From NCBI RefSeq assembly GCF_017349315.1, contig NZ_JAFMPP010000003.1, forward strand, positions 269,959-333,958: a stretch of DNA of 64,000 nt. The letters are read 5' to 3'. The position numbers and the translations under genes are program-made. The DNA is from Jiella flava (GTDB lineage Bacteria > Pseudomonadota > Alphaproteobacteria > Rhizobiales > Rhizobiaceae). Below the pieces are notes generated by a model. The model searched no databases. It worked only from the letters and a program-made list of their open reading frames with translations, and was not told the origin of the DNA. This document shows positions 55,196 to 63,792 of the stretch, piece after piece (position 1 is the stretch's first letter; each line of letters begins with the position of its first letter).

Positions 55196-57283
55196 ATGAT
55201 GGATCTGATTTGGCATCCTTTAATTGCGAATTTGGCGTTGATTTCGGTTGCAATCGTCGCCTGGGACATGGCTGAGGACTATCTCGAGCGGCATTCCAAG
55301 ATAACGCGATCCTTGATCTTTGGCCTCGTGATGGGGGGATTGGCGATGATGTCGATGACCATCGTGCCGTCGGTCGTGCCGGGTATTCGCGTCGATCTTC
55401 GTAGCTCACTGATTTCGACAGCCGGTTTGTTCGGGGGGGTGCCGGCCGGGATCCTTGCCGGCACGATGGGGGGGCTCTTTCGGGTCTATCTGGGCGGGGC
55501 CGGGGCCTTTGCAGGGACCATCGCCATCGCTATCGCGACATTGTCCGGTGCATTGATGCGTTACTGGATCGGACGGCGTGAGCGCCGAATTGGCGACTTC
55601 CTAATCTTCGCGCTGATGGTTGTGGTCGGCAATACCGTCAGCTTCTTGGCGCTCCCATCGCCGCTCATCGCTCCGCTGCTAATCGAGGCTGCACCGCCGC
55701 TTGCAGTCACCGTGTTCATGGCATGTGTGGCGACGGGATGGCTTCTCGATCGTTCGGAAAAGCGTCGCAAGGCGACACTGGACAACAGGATTTTCCGCAA
55801 GATGGTCGAGCAACTGCCCGATTCTTTGAGCTTCAAGGACATTGACGGCCGTTTTGTCGCGGCCAACGCGGCGGCGGGAAAGCTGATCGGTGCGGCCTCG
55901 GAAGCCGACATCATCGGCCGCACCTATGCCGACTTCTTTCCCAAGGAAGTCGCGGACGGCTATTGGGAAATCGACCTTTCGGTGCTGAAGGCGGGCGAGC
56001 CCGTGCGATTGCTCCAGTCGGTTGCCGCCTCCGACGGCGGCAAGCAATGGCTGTTGACGGTGAAGGCGGCCGTGCGCGGGACACGCGGCGAAGTTCTCGG
56101 CATCATCACCTACATTCGCGACGTGACCGATGAAACTCGCATGGCGGAGACGAAGAGCGAGTTCATCTCGCTGGTGAGCCACGAATTGCGCACGCCGCTG
56201 ACCTCAATCCGGGGCGCGCTCAGTCTTCTGGCCAATGGGATGGCCGGAAACTTCCCTGTTAAAATCCAAAATCTCATCAAGATTGCCCATAGCAACAGCG
56301 AGCGGCTGATCTTTCTCGTCAACGATATTCTCGACATGGAAAAGATCGAATCGGGCAAGATGGAATTTCACATCGCGCCGGTGACGCTACGGCCGGCGAT
56401 CGACGAGGTCATCGAGGCCAACGCGTCCATTATGCCGAACAAGCAGATCAAGGTCGTGGTCGAAGACGACGCGCCGAATGCGGCGGCGATGATCGACGTC
56501 CAGCGCTTTCAGCAAATCTGCGTAAACCTCTTGTCGAACGCGGTGAAATTTTCACCCGACAAATCCACCGTGACGATCCGGATTTCCACGCATACCGGGG
56601 GTGTGCGGGTTGCGATCATCGACGAAGGGTTCGGCATTCCGCCGCAGTTCCGCAACCGCATCTTCCAAAAGTTTGAGCGCTCGAACAATGCCGACAATCG
56701 CTCGGTTGGCGGAACTGGTTTGGGGCTCAACATCGCCAAGTCGATCACCGAAAAAATGGGCGGGCAAATCGGCTTCAACTGTCACGAAGATCGCCCCGGC
56801 ACGACTTTCTTCGTCGATCTGGTGCCGGCGGACAGTGCGAGGATGGCCAAAGCGGATGGTTCGCAGGAAAGCCACAAGCCGCGTATCCTGCATGTCGAAG
56901 ACGACGACAGCGCCCGGGAAGGGGTGGCCGAAATCCTGAAAGTCAACTTCGACCTAACCTCCGTCTGCAGCTTGGAGGCGGCCCGTCGGCTTCTCTCCCG
57001 GACGGTCTACGACCTGGTCATGCTCGATGTCTTTCTGCCCGACGGGTCGGGCTTGGATCTGATCGAGCATGTGCCCTACCGCACGCCGATCATGACATTC
57101 TCGGACTGCCCGCTCGACGAAGAGACCTTCAACCGTCCAATCACCATCGGTCGCAAATCATCGATCCCCCTGCCGCATCTGAAAGAGTTTATTCACAAAG
57201 CGCTGGCGAATCAGGGGCCCGGCGACGAGTCATTCAAGGATATGCGGATGCAGGAGATGATGCGCTCTCGGCGTCTTGTCTAA
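55196..57283 (+). CDS. 5TM-sensor PAS hybrid histidine kinase
   Basis: 695 residues. The N-terminal 185 residues have five or six helices of the LytS-like 5TM receptor type (RVDLRSSLISTAGLFGG, GTMGGLFRVYLGGAGAFAG). A PAS domain follows (SLSFKDIDGRFVAANAAAG, 195-320), then HisKA with VSHELRTPLTSIRGALSLL, HATPase with VNLLSNAVKFSPD, EGFGIPPQ and GTGLGLNIAKSI, and a C-terminal receiver with HVEDDDSAREG and VMLDVFLPDGSG. Kinase and receiver motifs resemble those of the divergent kinase, suggesting related origin. The 290-base divergent spacer upstream (54905-55195) is AT-rich and gene-free. Confidence 0.9.
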   Translation: MMDLIWHPLIANLALISVAIVAWDMAEDYLERHSKITRSLIFGLVMGGLAMMSMTIVPSVVPGIRVDLRSSLISTAGLFGGVPAGILAGTMGGLFRVYLGGAGAFAGTIAIAIATLSGALMRYWIGRRERRIGDFLIFALMVVVGNTVSFLALPSPLIAPLLIEAAPPLAVTVFMACVATGWLLDRSEKRRKATLDNRIFRKMVEQLPDSLSFKDIDGRFVAANAAAGKLIGAASEADIIGRTYADFFPKEVADGYWEIDLSVLKAGEPVRLLQSVAASDGGKQWLLTVKAAVRGTRGEVLGIITYIRDVTDETRMAETKSEFISLVSHELRTPLTSIRGALSLLANGMAGNFPVKIQNLIKIAHSNSERLIFLVNDILDMEKIESGKMEFHIAPVTLRPAIDEVIEANASIMPNKQIKVVVEDDAPNAAAMIDVQRFQQICVNLLSNAVKFSPDKSTVTIRISTHTGGVRVAIIDEGFGIPPQFRNRIFQKFERSNNADNRSVGGTGLGLNIAKSITEKMGGQIGFNCHEDRPGTTFFVDLVPADSARMAKADGSQESHKPRILHVEDDDSAREGVAEILKVNFDLTSVCSLEAARRLLSRTVYDLVMLDVFLPDGSGLDLIEHVPYRTPIMTFSDCPLDEETFNRPITIGRKSSIPLPHLKEFIHKALANQGPGDESFKDMRMQEMMRSRRLV

Positions 57284-57479
57284 TATGTCGGTTTCAAGAC
57301 CGCTCTTCACGATTGACATCGCGCTTTTGCACAGCTCGATGCTCCTAAGTAAAATATGAGAGCGCCATTTGCAGTCGGATCGATGCCATGGCGCTCTGGA
57401 TCGCGATCGATCGTCGACTTGCGCGTGTGAGTGTCGCGGCAAGGCTGTCTACGACGCCAGAATGAGGAGAAAGGCGACG

Positions 57480-57860
57480 ATGAAGGTGCTTTACGTGGAC
57501 GATGAGGAGGACATTCGCGAGATCGCCAAAATGTCGCTTGAGCTCAATCCGGATTTCAGCGTCGAGATCTGTTCTTCGGGAAATGATGCCCTGCAATTTG
57601 CGCCCCAATGGCGACCTGACCTGATTTTGCTCGATGTCATGATGCCCGGCATCGACGGGCCGGAAACCTTGGTGCGGTTGAGCAAGATCCCGGAAACGGC
57701 CAAGACACCGATCATTTTCATCACCGCGCGCACCCAGCGCCAGGAGGTCGAGCAGTTCATGTCGATCGGCGCCATCGGGGTGATCGGCAAACCCTTCGAG
57801 CCGATGTCGCTTGCCGGCCAGGTCGAAGCGCTGCTGAAAAATGCCACGGCACGGGACTGA
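57480..57860 (+). CDS. single-domain CheY-like response regulator
   Basis: 126 residues, start after GAGGAGAAAGG. All receiver residues are present: acidic pair in YVDDEED, phosphoacceptor Asp52 in LILLDVMMPG, threonine in IIFITAR, lysine in IGKPFEP. There is no output domain. It follows the 5TM kinase by about 200 bases and is a natural shuttle between a kinase and an HPt or cyclase. Confidence 0.92.
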   Translation: MKVLYVDDEEDIREIAKMSLELNPDFSVEICSSGNDALQFAPQWRPDLILLDVMMPGIDGPETLVRLSKIPETAKTPIIFITARTQRQEVEQFMSIGAIGVIGKPFEPMSLAGQVEALLKNATARD

Positions 57861-58028
57861 CGGACCGGTCCGAAGATTGGCGGCGCGATTTCGCCAAGCG
57901 CGATGGTTGAGAATCATGGCGCGTGCTTCGATGGCACGCGTCGTCGAAGGCCGCTGTCTCAGTCGCTGAGACTGCCGCGAGCGGAAGGGACGCAAACCTT
58001 CGGCCGGTCGCGATGATTCGGCCAAAGC

Positions 58029-58673
58029 TCAGCCGATGGCGCTGTGTCTGCGTTTCAATGTCGCGGGGCTGGCCTTGAAGGCGTCACTGGTAAAGCTGAT
58101 GCCAAGGTCGCTGCCGCCTTTCCAGACGATCTCGCCCCGGCGCGCGCATCGTTCGGCGACATCATAGACGATGATGCTTTTGGGAATGGCTTGAAGATCA
58201 CCGCATCGCAGACGGGCGCCGCCGGCAGACACGTCGACCATCTGGCTGTCGGCGAGAAACCGCTGATCGATCGTTGCCAGCACCACCGGTCGCAGCCGGG
58301 TTCGCATGCGCGGCCAGCGCCGCTTTTCCAAGGCTTTCGGTTTGCGAGGGTGGTCGGCTTTGGGCTTCCGGTCGAGGGCGAGTAAGGCGGCCATTTCGGC
58401 CGGAGAAATCTCAAATTCAGCGCTGCTGAAATTGACGCCGAAATCGTTTTCGCCGACCCAAACCACCTTGGCGATTCGATAGCAGCAAGCGGAGACATCA
58501 ATCACCGTGACGAGCTTGGGCAACTCGCCCGACGATTGCCGGCGGATGCGGGCGCCGGATTTCGAAATGTCGACGAAGGCGCCGCCATCTAGATAGTCGC
58601 GTGATGACGTCGCGAGGATGGCCTGTCGGAAGCGAACTTTGCGCCGGGGAGATCTTCGTTTGTCTTGCATCAT
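58029..58673 (-). CDS. tandem PilZ-domain protein
   Basis: About 214 residues from the ATG at 58673 (next ATG one codon later; 58730 would add a hydrophobic extension). It holds two PilZ domains. The first has RRSPRRKVRF and VDISKSGARI, the second RRWPRMRTRLRP and VDVSAGGARL, so both carry the RxxxR and DxSxxG c-di-GMP-binding motifs. No other domain is visible. It is a likely c-di-GMP receptor beside a diguanylate cyclase and the cellulose operon. Divergently oriented from the HPt gene. Confidence 0.88.
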   Translation of the reverse strand: MMQDKRRSPRRKVRFRQAILATSSRDYLDGGAFVDISKSGARIRRQSSGELPKLVTVIDVSACCYRIAKVVWVGENDFGVNFSSAEFEISPAEMAALLALDRKPKADHPRKPKALEKRRWPRMRTRLRPVVLATIDQRFLADSQMVDVSAGGARLRCGDLQAIPKSIIVYDVAERCARRGEIVWKGGSDLGISFTSDAFKASPATLKRRHSAIG

Positions 58674-58983
58674 TATATCTGCCAAGAGTCCCGAAAGATT
58701 ATGAATCAACAAGATGATACGCGCAGTCAATTGTAAAAAAATGAATAATATTTATATTTTATGTGCGAATGACTTTAATATAAATATATTTTTCGAAATC
58801 GCTTATCACGATGAGTTAACTATTTTAGTGTTGCATATTGCAACCATTAACGAGGTTCGCCGTGAGTCGTCGAAGCGTTTACGGAGCAATACGCCTCGGG
58901 CGGTCGGTGGCGAGGGCGGAGCAGTTCGTCCGGATGACCCCGGCGCATCAATCTCTCTATGTGACTTGAACGGAATTGACGAC
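58674..58983. promoter_or_regulatory. AT-rich divergent spacer between PilZ and HPt genes
   Basis: About 310 bases with no credible gene; 58690-58850 is strongly AT-rich. Promoters for both divergent units are expected here; none could be fixed by eye. Confidence 0.4.
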
Positions 58984-59322
58984 ATGACGGCCCAGCCCTC
59001 AAAAACCGACCTCATCGACGCCAAGCTGCGGACGCTCACGGAAAAGTTTCGGACCAGCACCCTGGGCGATATCGAGCGTCTCCATGAGATCGTCCGGGAT
59101 ACCGACAGCGAGGTTGGGCCGCGACGCGACGGGATGCGGCGGATCGCCCATTCGCTCGCCGGTCGCGCAGGCACCTTTGGCTTTCCGAAGATCACCGCAG
59201 CGGCGGCCGAACTCGAAGACGCGATCGTTGCGGGGCAGGAGGACCTCGAAGGACTGCTGCAGCGGCTGACCGCGGCGGTCGAAAGCGAATTGACGACCGA
59301 AACCGTCACCACAGGCGGATAG
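58984..59322 (+). CDS. HPt (histidine phosphotransfer) domain protein
   Basis: 112 residues. The helical HPt motif MRRIAHSLAGRAGTFGFPKI has the phosphorylatable histidine at residue 56, followed by AAAAELEDAIVAG. It should receive phosphate from a hybrid-kinase receiver and pass it to another receiver. It precedes the REC-GGDEF gene by 33 bases on the same strand, suggesting that this cyclase is its target. Confidence 0.85.
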   Translation: MTAQPSKTDLIDAKLRTLTEKFRTSTLGDIERLHEIVRDTDSEVGPRRDGMRRIAHSLAGRAGTFGFPKITAAAAELEDAIVAGQEDLEGLLQRLTAAVESELTTETVTTGG

Positions 59323-59355
59323 TCGCCCCGTCCAGCGATGCGAAGAGGTCATCCG

Positions 59356-60654
59356 ATGTTCCGTGGTGCGAACGACAAGGGATCTGCTGGGCCAAAGGCC
59401 GGCATCGAGATTTCGATGGGCGATGGTGGAGCTTTGGGTGAAAGCGCCGCGTCGGCTCAGTCGGTCGTTGTTTTTGAGGATGCGGATCATCTCCTGCCGC
59501 TGATGCGCAGTGTCTGCGATCTCGGCCTTGGCGCGGTCGACGGCGGCACCGATTTCGACCCGGAGACGGTTCTGGCGGTGCTCATTTCCTGGCGGGCCGA
59601 TCCTGAGCTGCAAAAGGCCACGCTGGCGGCGCAGCATTGGCCGGTGATCTTCATTGCCGAGGACGGCGGCTTCGAAAGCCGCCTGAAGGCGACGCGCGCC
59701 GGCGTGACGGCGGTGTTGATCGATCCGATCGACATCACCGAGCTTGGCTCTTGGCTGAACGGCTTCGACGAGACCCGCAAGCCGGCGCCCTCGATCGTCA
59801 TCGTCGATGACGACGTCATCTTGTCCGAGCTTTATGCCGCGGTGCTGGAAGCCGCCGGCATGTATGCACATATCGTCAACGATCCACGCCAGGCGTTGGA
59901 TGCGATCAACATGATCCGGCCCGATCTCGTCCTGCTCGACATCGAGATGCCGAATGTCAACGGGCTGGAGCTGGCCTCCGTCCTGCGGCAGTCCCGGCGC
60001 AATCTCTCGACACCGATCGTGTTCTTGTCGGCCGAGCGGGACGAAGACAAACAGCAGGCCGCCCGCAACATCGGCGGCGACGACTTCATCAGCAAGCCGG
60101 TCGATCTCGATCGGTTGGCGGCTGTCGTGCGCATGCGCGCTGATCGGGCGATCGCGCTGAAGCAAATCATCGAGTCTGACAGTCTGACGGGGCTGTTGAA
60201 CCATGCGCGCTTCAAAGAGCGTCTCGCGTTGGAGATGGAGCGCTCGGCGCGCACCGGTTCGCCCCTCAGCGTCTGCATCCTCGACATCGACAAATTCAAG
60301 AGCGTCAACGATCGCTACGGTCATCAGGTCGGCGACAAGGTGATCCAGACGTTGTCGCAGGCGTTGACCGGCGGTTTGCGGCGCACCGACGTTGTGGCGC
60401 GCTATGGCGGCGAGGAATTCGCGATCATCCTCCTCGATACCGATGTCGCCGGCGCCGCGGTGGTGATGAACCGCATTCGCGAGCGCTTCGGCGAAATCAT
60501 CCTGAACGGCGCCGGTGAGGCGTTTTCCACGACGTTCAGCGCCGGCATCGCCCAAAGCACCGACCGCGCCAAGGCCAACGACGTCCTCGCTATGGCCGAC
60601 GCCCGCCTCTATCAGGCCAAGGCCACAGGCCGAAACCGGATCGTCGTCGGATAA
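59356..60654 (+). CDS. REC-REC-GGDEF diguanylate cyclase (PleD-like)
   Basis: About 432 residues. The start at 59356 follows GAAGAGG; 59338 is an alternative. The first receiver-like domain (about 35-140) lacks a clear phosphoacceptor. The second has VIVDDDVILSE, the phosphoacceptor near residue 195 (LVLLDIEMPNVNG) and lysine in ISKPVDL. The GGDEF domain has LDIDKFKSVNDRYGHQVGD and the active-site motif GGEEF near 351. The product-inhibition site RRTD lies five residues before it. The layout is that of PleD: an active, feedback-inhibited cyclase making c-di-GMP when phosphorylated. Confidence 0.93.
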   Translation: MFRGANDKGSAGPKAGIEISMGDGGALGESAASAQSVVVFEDADHLLPLMRSVCDLGLGAVDGGTDFDPETVLAVLISWRADPELQKATLAAQHWPVIFIAEDGGFESRLKATRAGVTAVLIDPIDITELGSWLNGFDETRKPAPSIVIVDDDVILSELYAAVLEAAGMYAHIVNDPRQALDAINMIRPDLVLLDIEMPNVNGLELASVLRQSRRNLSTPIVFLSAERDEDKQQAARNIGGDDFISKPVDLDRLAAVVRMRADRAIALKQIIESDSLTGLLNHARFKERLALEMERSARTGSPLSVCILDIDKFKSVNDRYGHQVGDKVIQTLSQALTGGLRRTDVVARYGGEEFAIILLDTDVAGAAVVMNRIRERFGEIILNGAGEAFSTTFSAGIAQSTDRAKANDVLAMADARLYQAKATGRNRIVVG

Positions 60655-61157
60655 ACCGTGAGCGGTTTGGTGACGGGGTCGCCGGACGGGGCCCGGACGG
60701 CTCTGCCCGTGCAACGGCAGACGGTCTGCGGGGCCCGCCCTTCAGGTCGCTCGTCCATTTCGTCCGCTGGGTGATCATCCGTCACGATCCATGGCCGTAG
60801 CGGCGTCGGGTCGCTCGCCGTCGCCTTCGAGCGGGTGCTGACGCGAAATCAGATCGGGCTGGCGATGCCCGGCTACGCCTTCGTCGCAAGCGGCGATTTT
60901 CTTCAAAAAATGCGGCGGGGAGGACATGTCCCGGCTGAAGCGCCGCAGCCGGGTCTGCGATGGTGCGGACCATGAAACGCACCACTTCCTTTCCTTGCTC
61001 CACGACGTGTTCGAGCGCGCAGCGCAGCCGACCTGCCTTGTTGCCGATGGCGCAGGGGGCGGCAGAGGAACCGGCCGAGCGCGTTGCCTCGACGGCGACC
61101 CTCACCTGTACATTGACCGGCGCTCTTTCCAGGCGCTTGGCGCGGCGGAGTTGAGCC
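60655..61157. other. uninterpreted junction between chromosome and prophage remnant
   Basis: About 500 bases with no gene I can support. One plus-strand frame (about 60780-60975) reads HGRSGVGSLAVAFERVL and MPGYAFVASGDFLQKM before a stop, and a minus-strand frame starts MAQLRRAKRLERAPV; neither is recognised. It may contain eroded phage genes. No attachment site or integrase was seen. Confidence 0.35.
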
Positions 61158-61952
61158 ATGGTCGCAGCTCTTCGCATCACCGTCGACGACGGTGCGGTTT
61201 TTTCCGCGATCCGAGCCCTTGCGCCGGCGGACCGGTCGGCTGCGATGACGGCCGTCGACGCCCATCTCGGCGCTGAGACTCGCCGTCGGCTCAAGGCCGC
61301 CGCTGGCCCCGGCCGGATCCCGCGCCAAAAGCCGCTGACCGCCGATCTTCGCGCCACGGCCCTGTCTGAGGCGTGCACGGCCCGTCGGCCGAGCGCCGGG
61401 CGCAGGCTCCGGCTCGATCCGGTGAAAGGGGTTCAGCCGGCGCTCGATCCGCGCTTTGATCCGGCCGCCCTCGCGCTTGACGATCCGCGCGTGTTTGGCG
61501 CCGCGCGCCGCGCGCTTGCCGGCGCGGCGGAATCGGGCGCCGGCGGTTGGTGGGACGATGGCGCCAAAGAGGACGCCGCGGCCGGCGGATCGCGCCAGCA
61601 CACGACTTCGTTTCGCGAGGCGGCCCGGGGCGGCGAGGGCGGGACAAGCGCCCCGCGTTGCGGCCCCAGAGCCGAACCGTTCCGCTTGGCCGGCCCGGCT
61701 CGCGACGGCACCGCCGCTGGCCTCCAACAAGACGCTGGGCGGCAGAGCGTGTTTCACCGTTTCGACGCGCCGAGCGGTACGGTGCGGGCGCGCTTTGCTC
61801 ATCCGGACAAGCCTCGATTCGCCAGCGGCGACAGCCGCCACCCAAAAACCCTGACGCGGCCGGGGCGGCCCTATCTGCGCCTCTCCGCCGCCGAGCGGTC
61901 GGCACTTCTCACCATTCTTTCCGACCAAGCCACGAAGGGAGCGGCCGGATGA
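61158..61952 (+). CDS. probable phage virion morphogenesis protein (Mu gpG-like)
   Basis: 264 residues. The N-terminus (LRITVDDGAVFSAIRAL, AVDAHLGAETRRRL) and the C-terminus (VRARFAHPDKPRFASG, RPGRPYLRLSAAERSALLTI) resemble the two ends of phage virion morphogenesis/tail-completion proteins. These are usually 150-180 residues, so about 90 middle residues, Ala/Gly/Arg-rich and without recognisable fold, look inserted or diverged. It overlaps the next phage gene by four bases, as expected for an intact phage operon. Confidence 0.55.
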   Translation: MVAALRITVDDGAVFSAIRALAPADRSAAMTAVDAHLGAETRRRLKAAAGPGRIPRQKPLTADLRATALSEACTARRPSAGRRLRLDPVKGVQPALDPRFDPAALALDDPRVFGAARRALAGAAESGAGGWWDDGAKEDAAAGGSRQHTTSFREAARGGEGGTSAPRCGPRAEPFRLAGPARDGTAAGLQQDAGRQSVFHRFDAPSGTVRARFAHPDKPRFASGDSRHPKTLTRPGRPYLRLSAAERSALLTILSDQATKGAAG

Positions 61953-62380
61953 TCACCGCCGAGATTTTGGACCGGCTGAGGGCGCGATGCGGCGACGTCT
62001 TTGCCACCATTGCCACCACCCACGACCTCGCCAATGTCGCCGACAATCCCGGCACCTCGCCCGCCGCCTATGTGGTGCCGCTGCGCGAGGCAAGCGCTGC
62101 CAACGACCGCATGACCGACGTGTTGCAGCGCTGTGAGAGCGATATCGGGGTGATCATCGTCCTCGACGAGTCCGCCTCCTCCTCTTCATCCTCGACCTCC
62201 GCCAGCCCCGATCTCGACGCGCTGAAGGCGGCGGTGCGTGATGCGCTGATCGGCTGGCAGCCGGCCAGCGCCGAGGTCGCGATCACCCATGTCTCCGGTG
62301 AGCTGACCCAGGGTCGCGACGGCACGGTGTGGTGGGAGGAGGTCTTCGCCACCGCCTATCTGCTCGGCCCGGCCACCTGA
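61949..62380 (+). CDS. phage tail terminator-like protein
   Basis: 143 residues. It begins MITAEILDRLRARCGDVF, contains AAYVVPLREASAANDRMTDV and DIGVIIVLDES, then LIGWQPASAEVAITHVSGEL and WWEEVFATAYLLG. This fits the small gp37/tail-terminator type protein found between the virion morphogenesis and tail tube genes of transposable long-tailed phages. A serine-rich insert (SSSSSSTSASP) sits in the middle. It overlaps the preceding gene (ATGA). Confidence 0.65.
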   Translation: MITAEILDRLRARCGDVFATIATTHDLANVADNPGTSPAAYVVPLREASAANDRMTDVLQRCESDIGVIIVLDESASSSSSSTSASPDLDALKAAVRDALIGWQPASAEVAITHVSGELTQGRDGTVWWEEVFATAYLLGPAT

Positions 62381-62524
62381 TTTCGCCGCACCGTCACTCG
62401 CCTTCGTCCGGCCGCGGCGTCAACGCCGCGCCGACTCCCAAGCCCCGTTGCGGGCGACAGCACCAACAGACGGCGCGATGCGCTCCAGCCGACCCCATGA
62501 GACTAATGAGGAGCCTTTTAGGCC

Positions 62525-63451
62525 ATGAAACGCCATTATCGTAAACTCGCTGTCCTGTCGAAGATCGAGTCGACCTACGGCCAGGACGCCAGCCCAACCG
62601 GCAAGGCCAACGCCATGCTGATGAGCGACGTCCAGTTCACGCCGATGCAGGGCGAAGAGGTCAGCCGTGACCTGCTTCTGCCCTATCTCGGCCACCAGGG
62701 CGTCGAACTCGCCGGCGTCTATGCCAAGCTGACCGGCTCGATCGAAATCGCCGGCGTCGGCACCGCCGGAAAAGCGCCGGCCTATGGCCCGCTGCCGCGC
62801 GCCTGCGGTCTTGCCGAGACGCTGACCGCCGACACCTCGGCGGCCTATGCCCCGGTCTCGTCGAACTTCGAGGCCGCCACGACCTACTTCAACGCCGACG
62901 GCGTAAACCACGTGCTGCTCGGCGTGCGCGGCAGCTTCAAGGCCGATCTTGCGCCGAAGAAAATCCCGAAATTTCACTTCGACCTGATGGGCCTTTACGG
63001 CACCGTCTCCGATACCGCGCTGCCGACTGTTGACCAGTCGGCTTTTATCCGGCCACTGATCGTCGACACGGCCAACACCACGGTCTCGCTGCACGGCTGG
63101 TCGGCGATCGCCGAGAGCCTGGAGATCGATCTCGGCAACAAGGTCGAGGCGCGCTTCCTGATCGGCGAAGAATCGATGCAGATCACCGAGCGCAATGCGG
63201 TCGGAACGGCCGTCGTCGAGGCGCAGCCGCTGTCGGTGATCAACTGGTTCGACATCGCTGAAAAGCGGACTCGAGGCGCGCTCTCGGTGGTCCATGGCAC
63301 CACTGCCGGCAACATCGTCGAATTTGCCGCCAAGCAGGTGGAGATCGGCCGGCCGACCCAGGGTAAGACCCAAGACATCTTGAACTACTCGCTGCCGCTG
63401 ATGCTGTGCGCCAACGCCGGCAACGACGATCTGACGATCACCGTCCGCTGA
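62525..63451 (+). CDS. phage tail tube protein
   Basis: 308 residues, start after GAGGAGCC. It begins MKRHYRKLAVLSKIESTYGQ and carries LTGSIEIAGVGTAG, YFNADGVNHVLLGVRGSF and PKFHFDLMGLYGTV, the pattern of siphophage-type tail tube proteins in Mu-like long-tailed prophages. With no sheath gene, the tail was probably non-contractile. The gene looks intact. Confidence 0.7.
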   Translation: MKRHYRKLAVLSKIESTYGQDASPTGKANAMLMSDVQFTPMQGEEVSRDLLLPYLGHQGVELAGVYAKLTGSIEIAGVGTAGKAPAYGPLPRACGLAETLTADTSAAYAPVSSNFEAATTYFNADGVNHVLLGVRGSFKADLAPKKIPKFHFDLMGLYGTVSDTALPTVDQSAFIRPLIVDTANTTVSLHGWSAIAESLEIDLGNKVEARFLIGEESMQITERNAVGTAVVEAQPLSVINWFDIAEKRTRGALSVVHGTTAGNIVEFAAKQVEIGRPTQGKTQDILNYSLPLMLCANAGNDDLTITVR

Positions 63452-63651
63452 TCGTCACCCCGATGATCGGCGGCCTGACCTGCCGCCGATCGGGTGCGCG
63501 CCGAACCCTTTTCGCCCGCGCCCTCAGGCCTTGACGCTCGATCCCTTCGATCGGAACCCGCGTTCAAGGCCGCCGTCTCGCCCCTGCCGCCCTCTCCCTG
63601 TTGGGCGGGGCGAGACGGCCCTTTCCAAAACGGCTTCGAAGGATCGCCAAG

Positions 63652-63792
63652 ATGTTCGTTCTCACCGACAGCTATCGCTATTTCTGGCCGGTCACGGTCC
63701 TTATTCCCAATCCGGACCGGCCGGGTCAGACGATCGAGCAGTCGTTCGACATTGAATTCGAGGCGATCCCGCTCGAAGAGGCCGAGGTGTGA
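63652..63792 (+). pseudogene. phage tail-region gene truncated by an IS21-family element
   Basis: 46 residues, start after AAGGATCG: MFVLTDSYRYFWPVTV, then IPNPDRPGQTIEQSFD and FEAIPLEEAEV. Similar phage proteins placed after the tail tube are, as I recall, longer. The stop codon TGA at 63790-63792 appears to be the first bases of the inserted element, so the 3' part was cut off. Function unknown; probably tail assembly. Confidence 0.55.

Noticed and set aside
57956..57972. GTCTCAG-TCG-CTGAGAC hairpin after the CheY-like gene
   Set aside because: Only 7 bp of stem and no T-run; not enough to call a terminator.
60926..61276. 116-codon plus-strand frame before the phage genes
   Set aside because: His/Arg/Cys-rich composition typical of a non-coding frame, overlaps the better-supported morphogenesis gene and lacks a ribosome-binding site.
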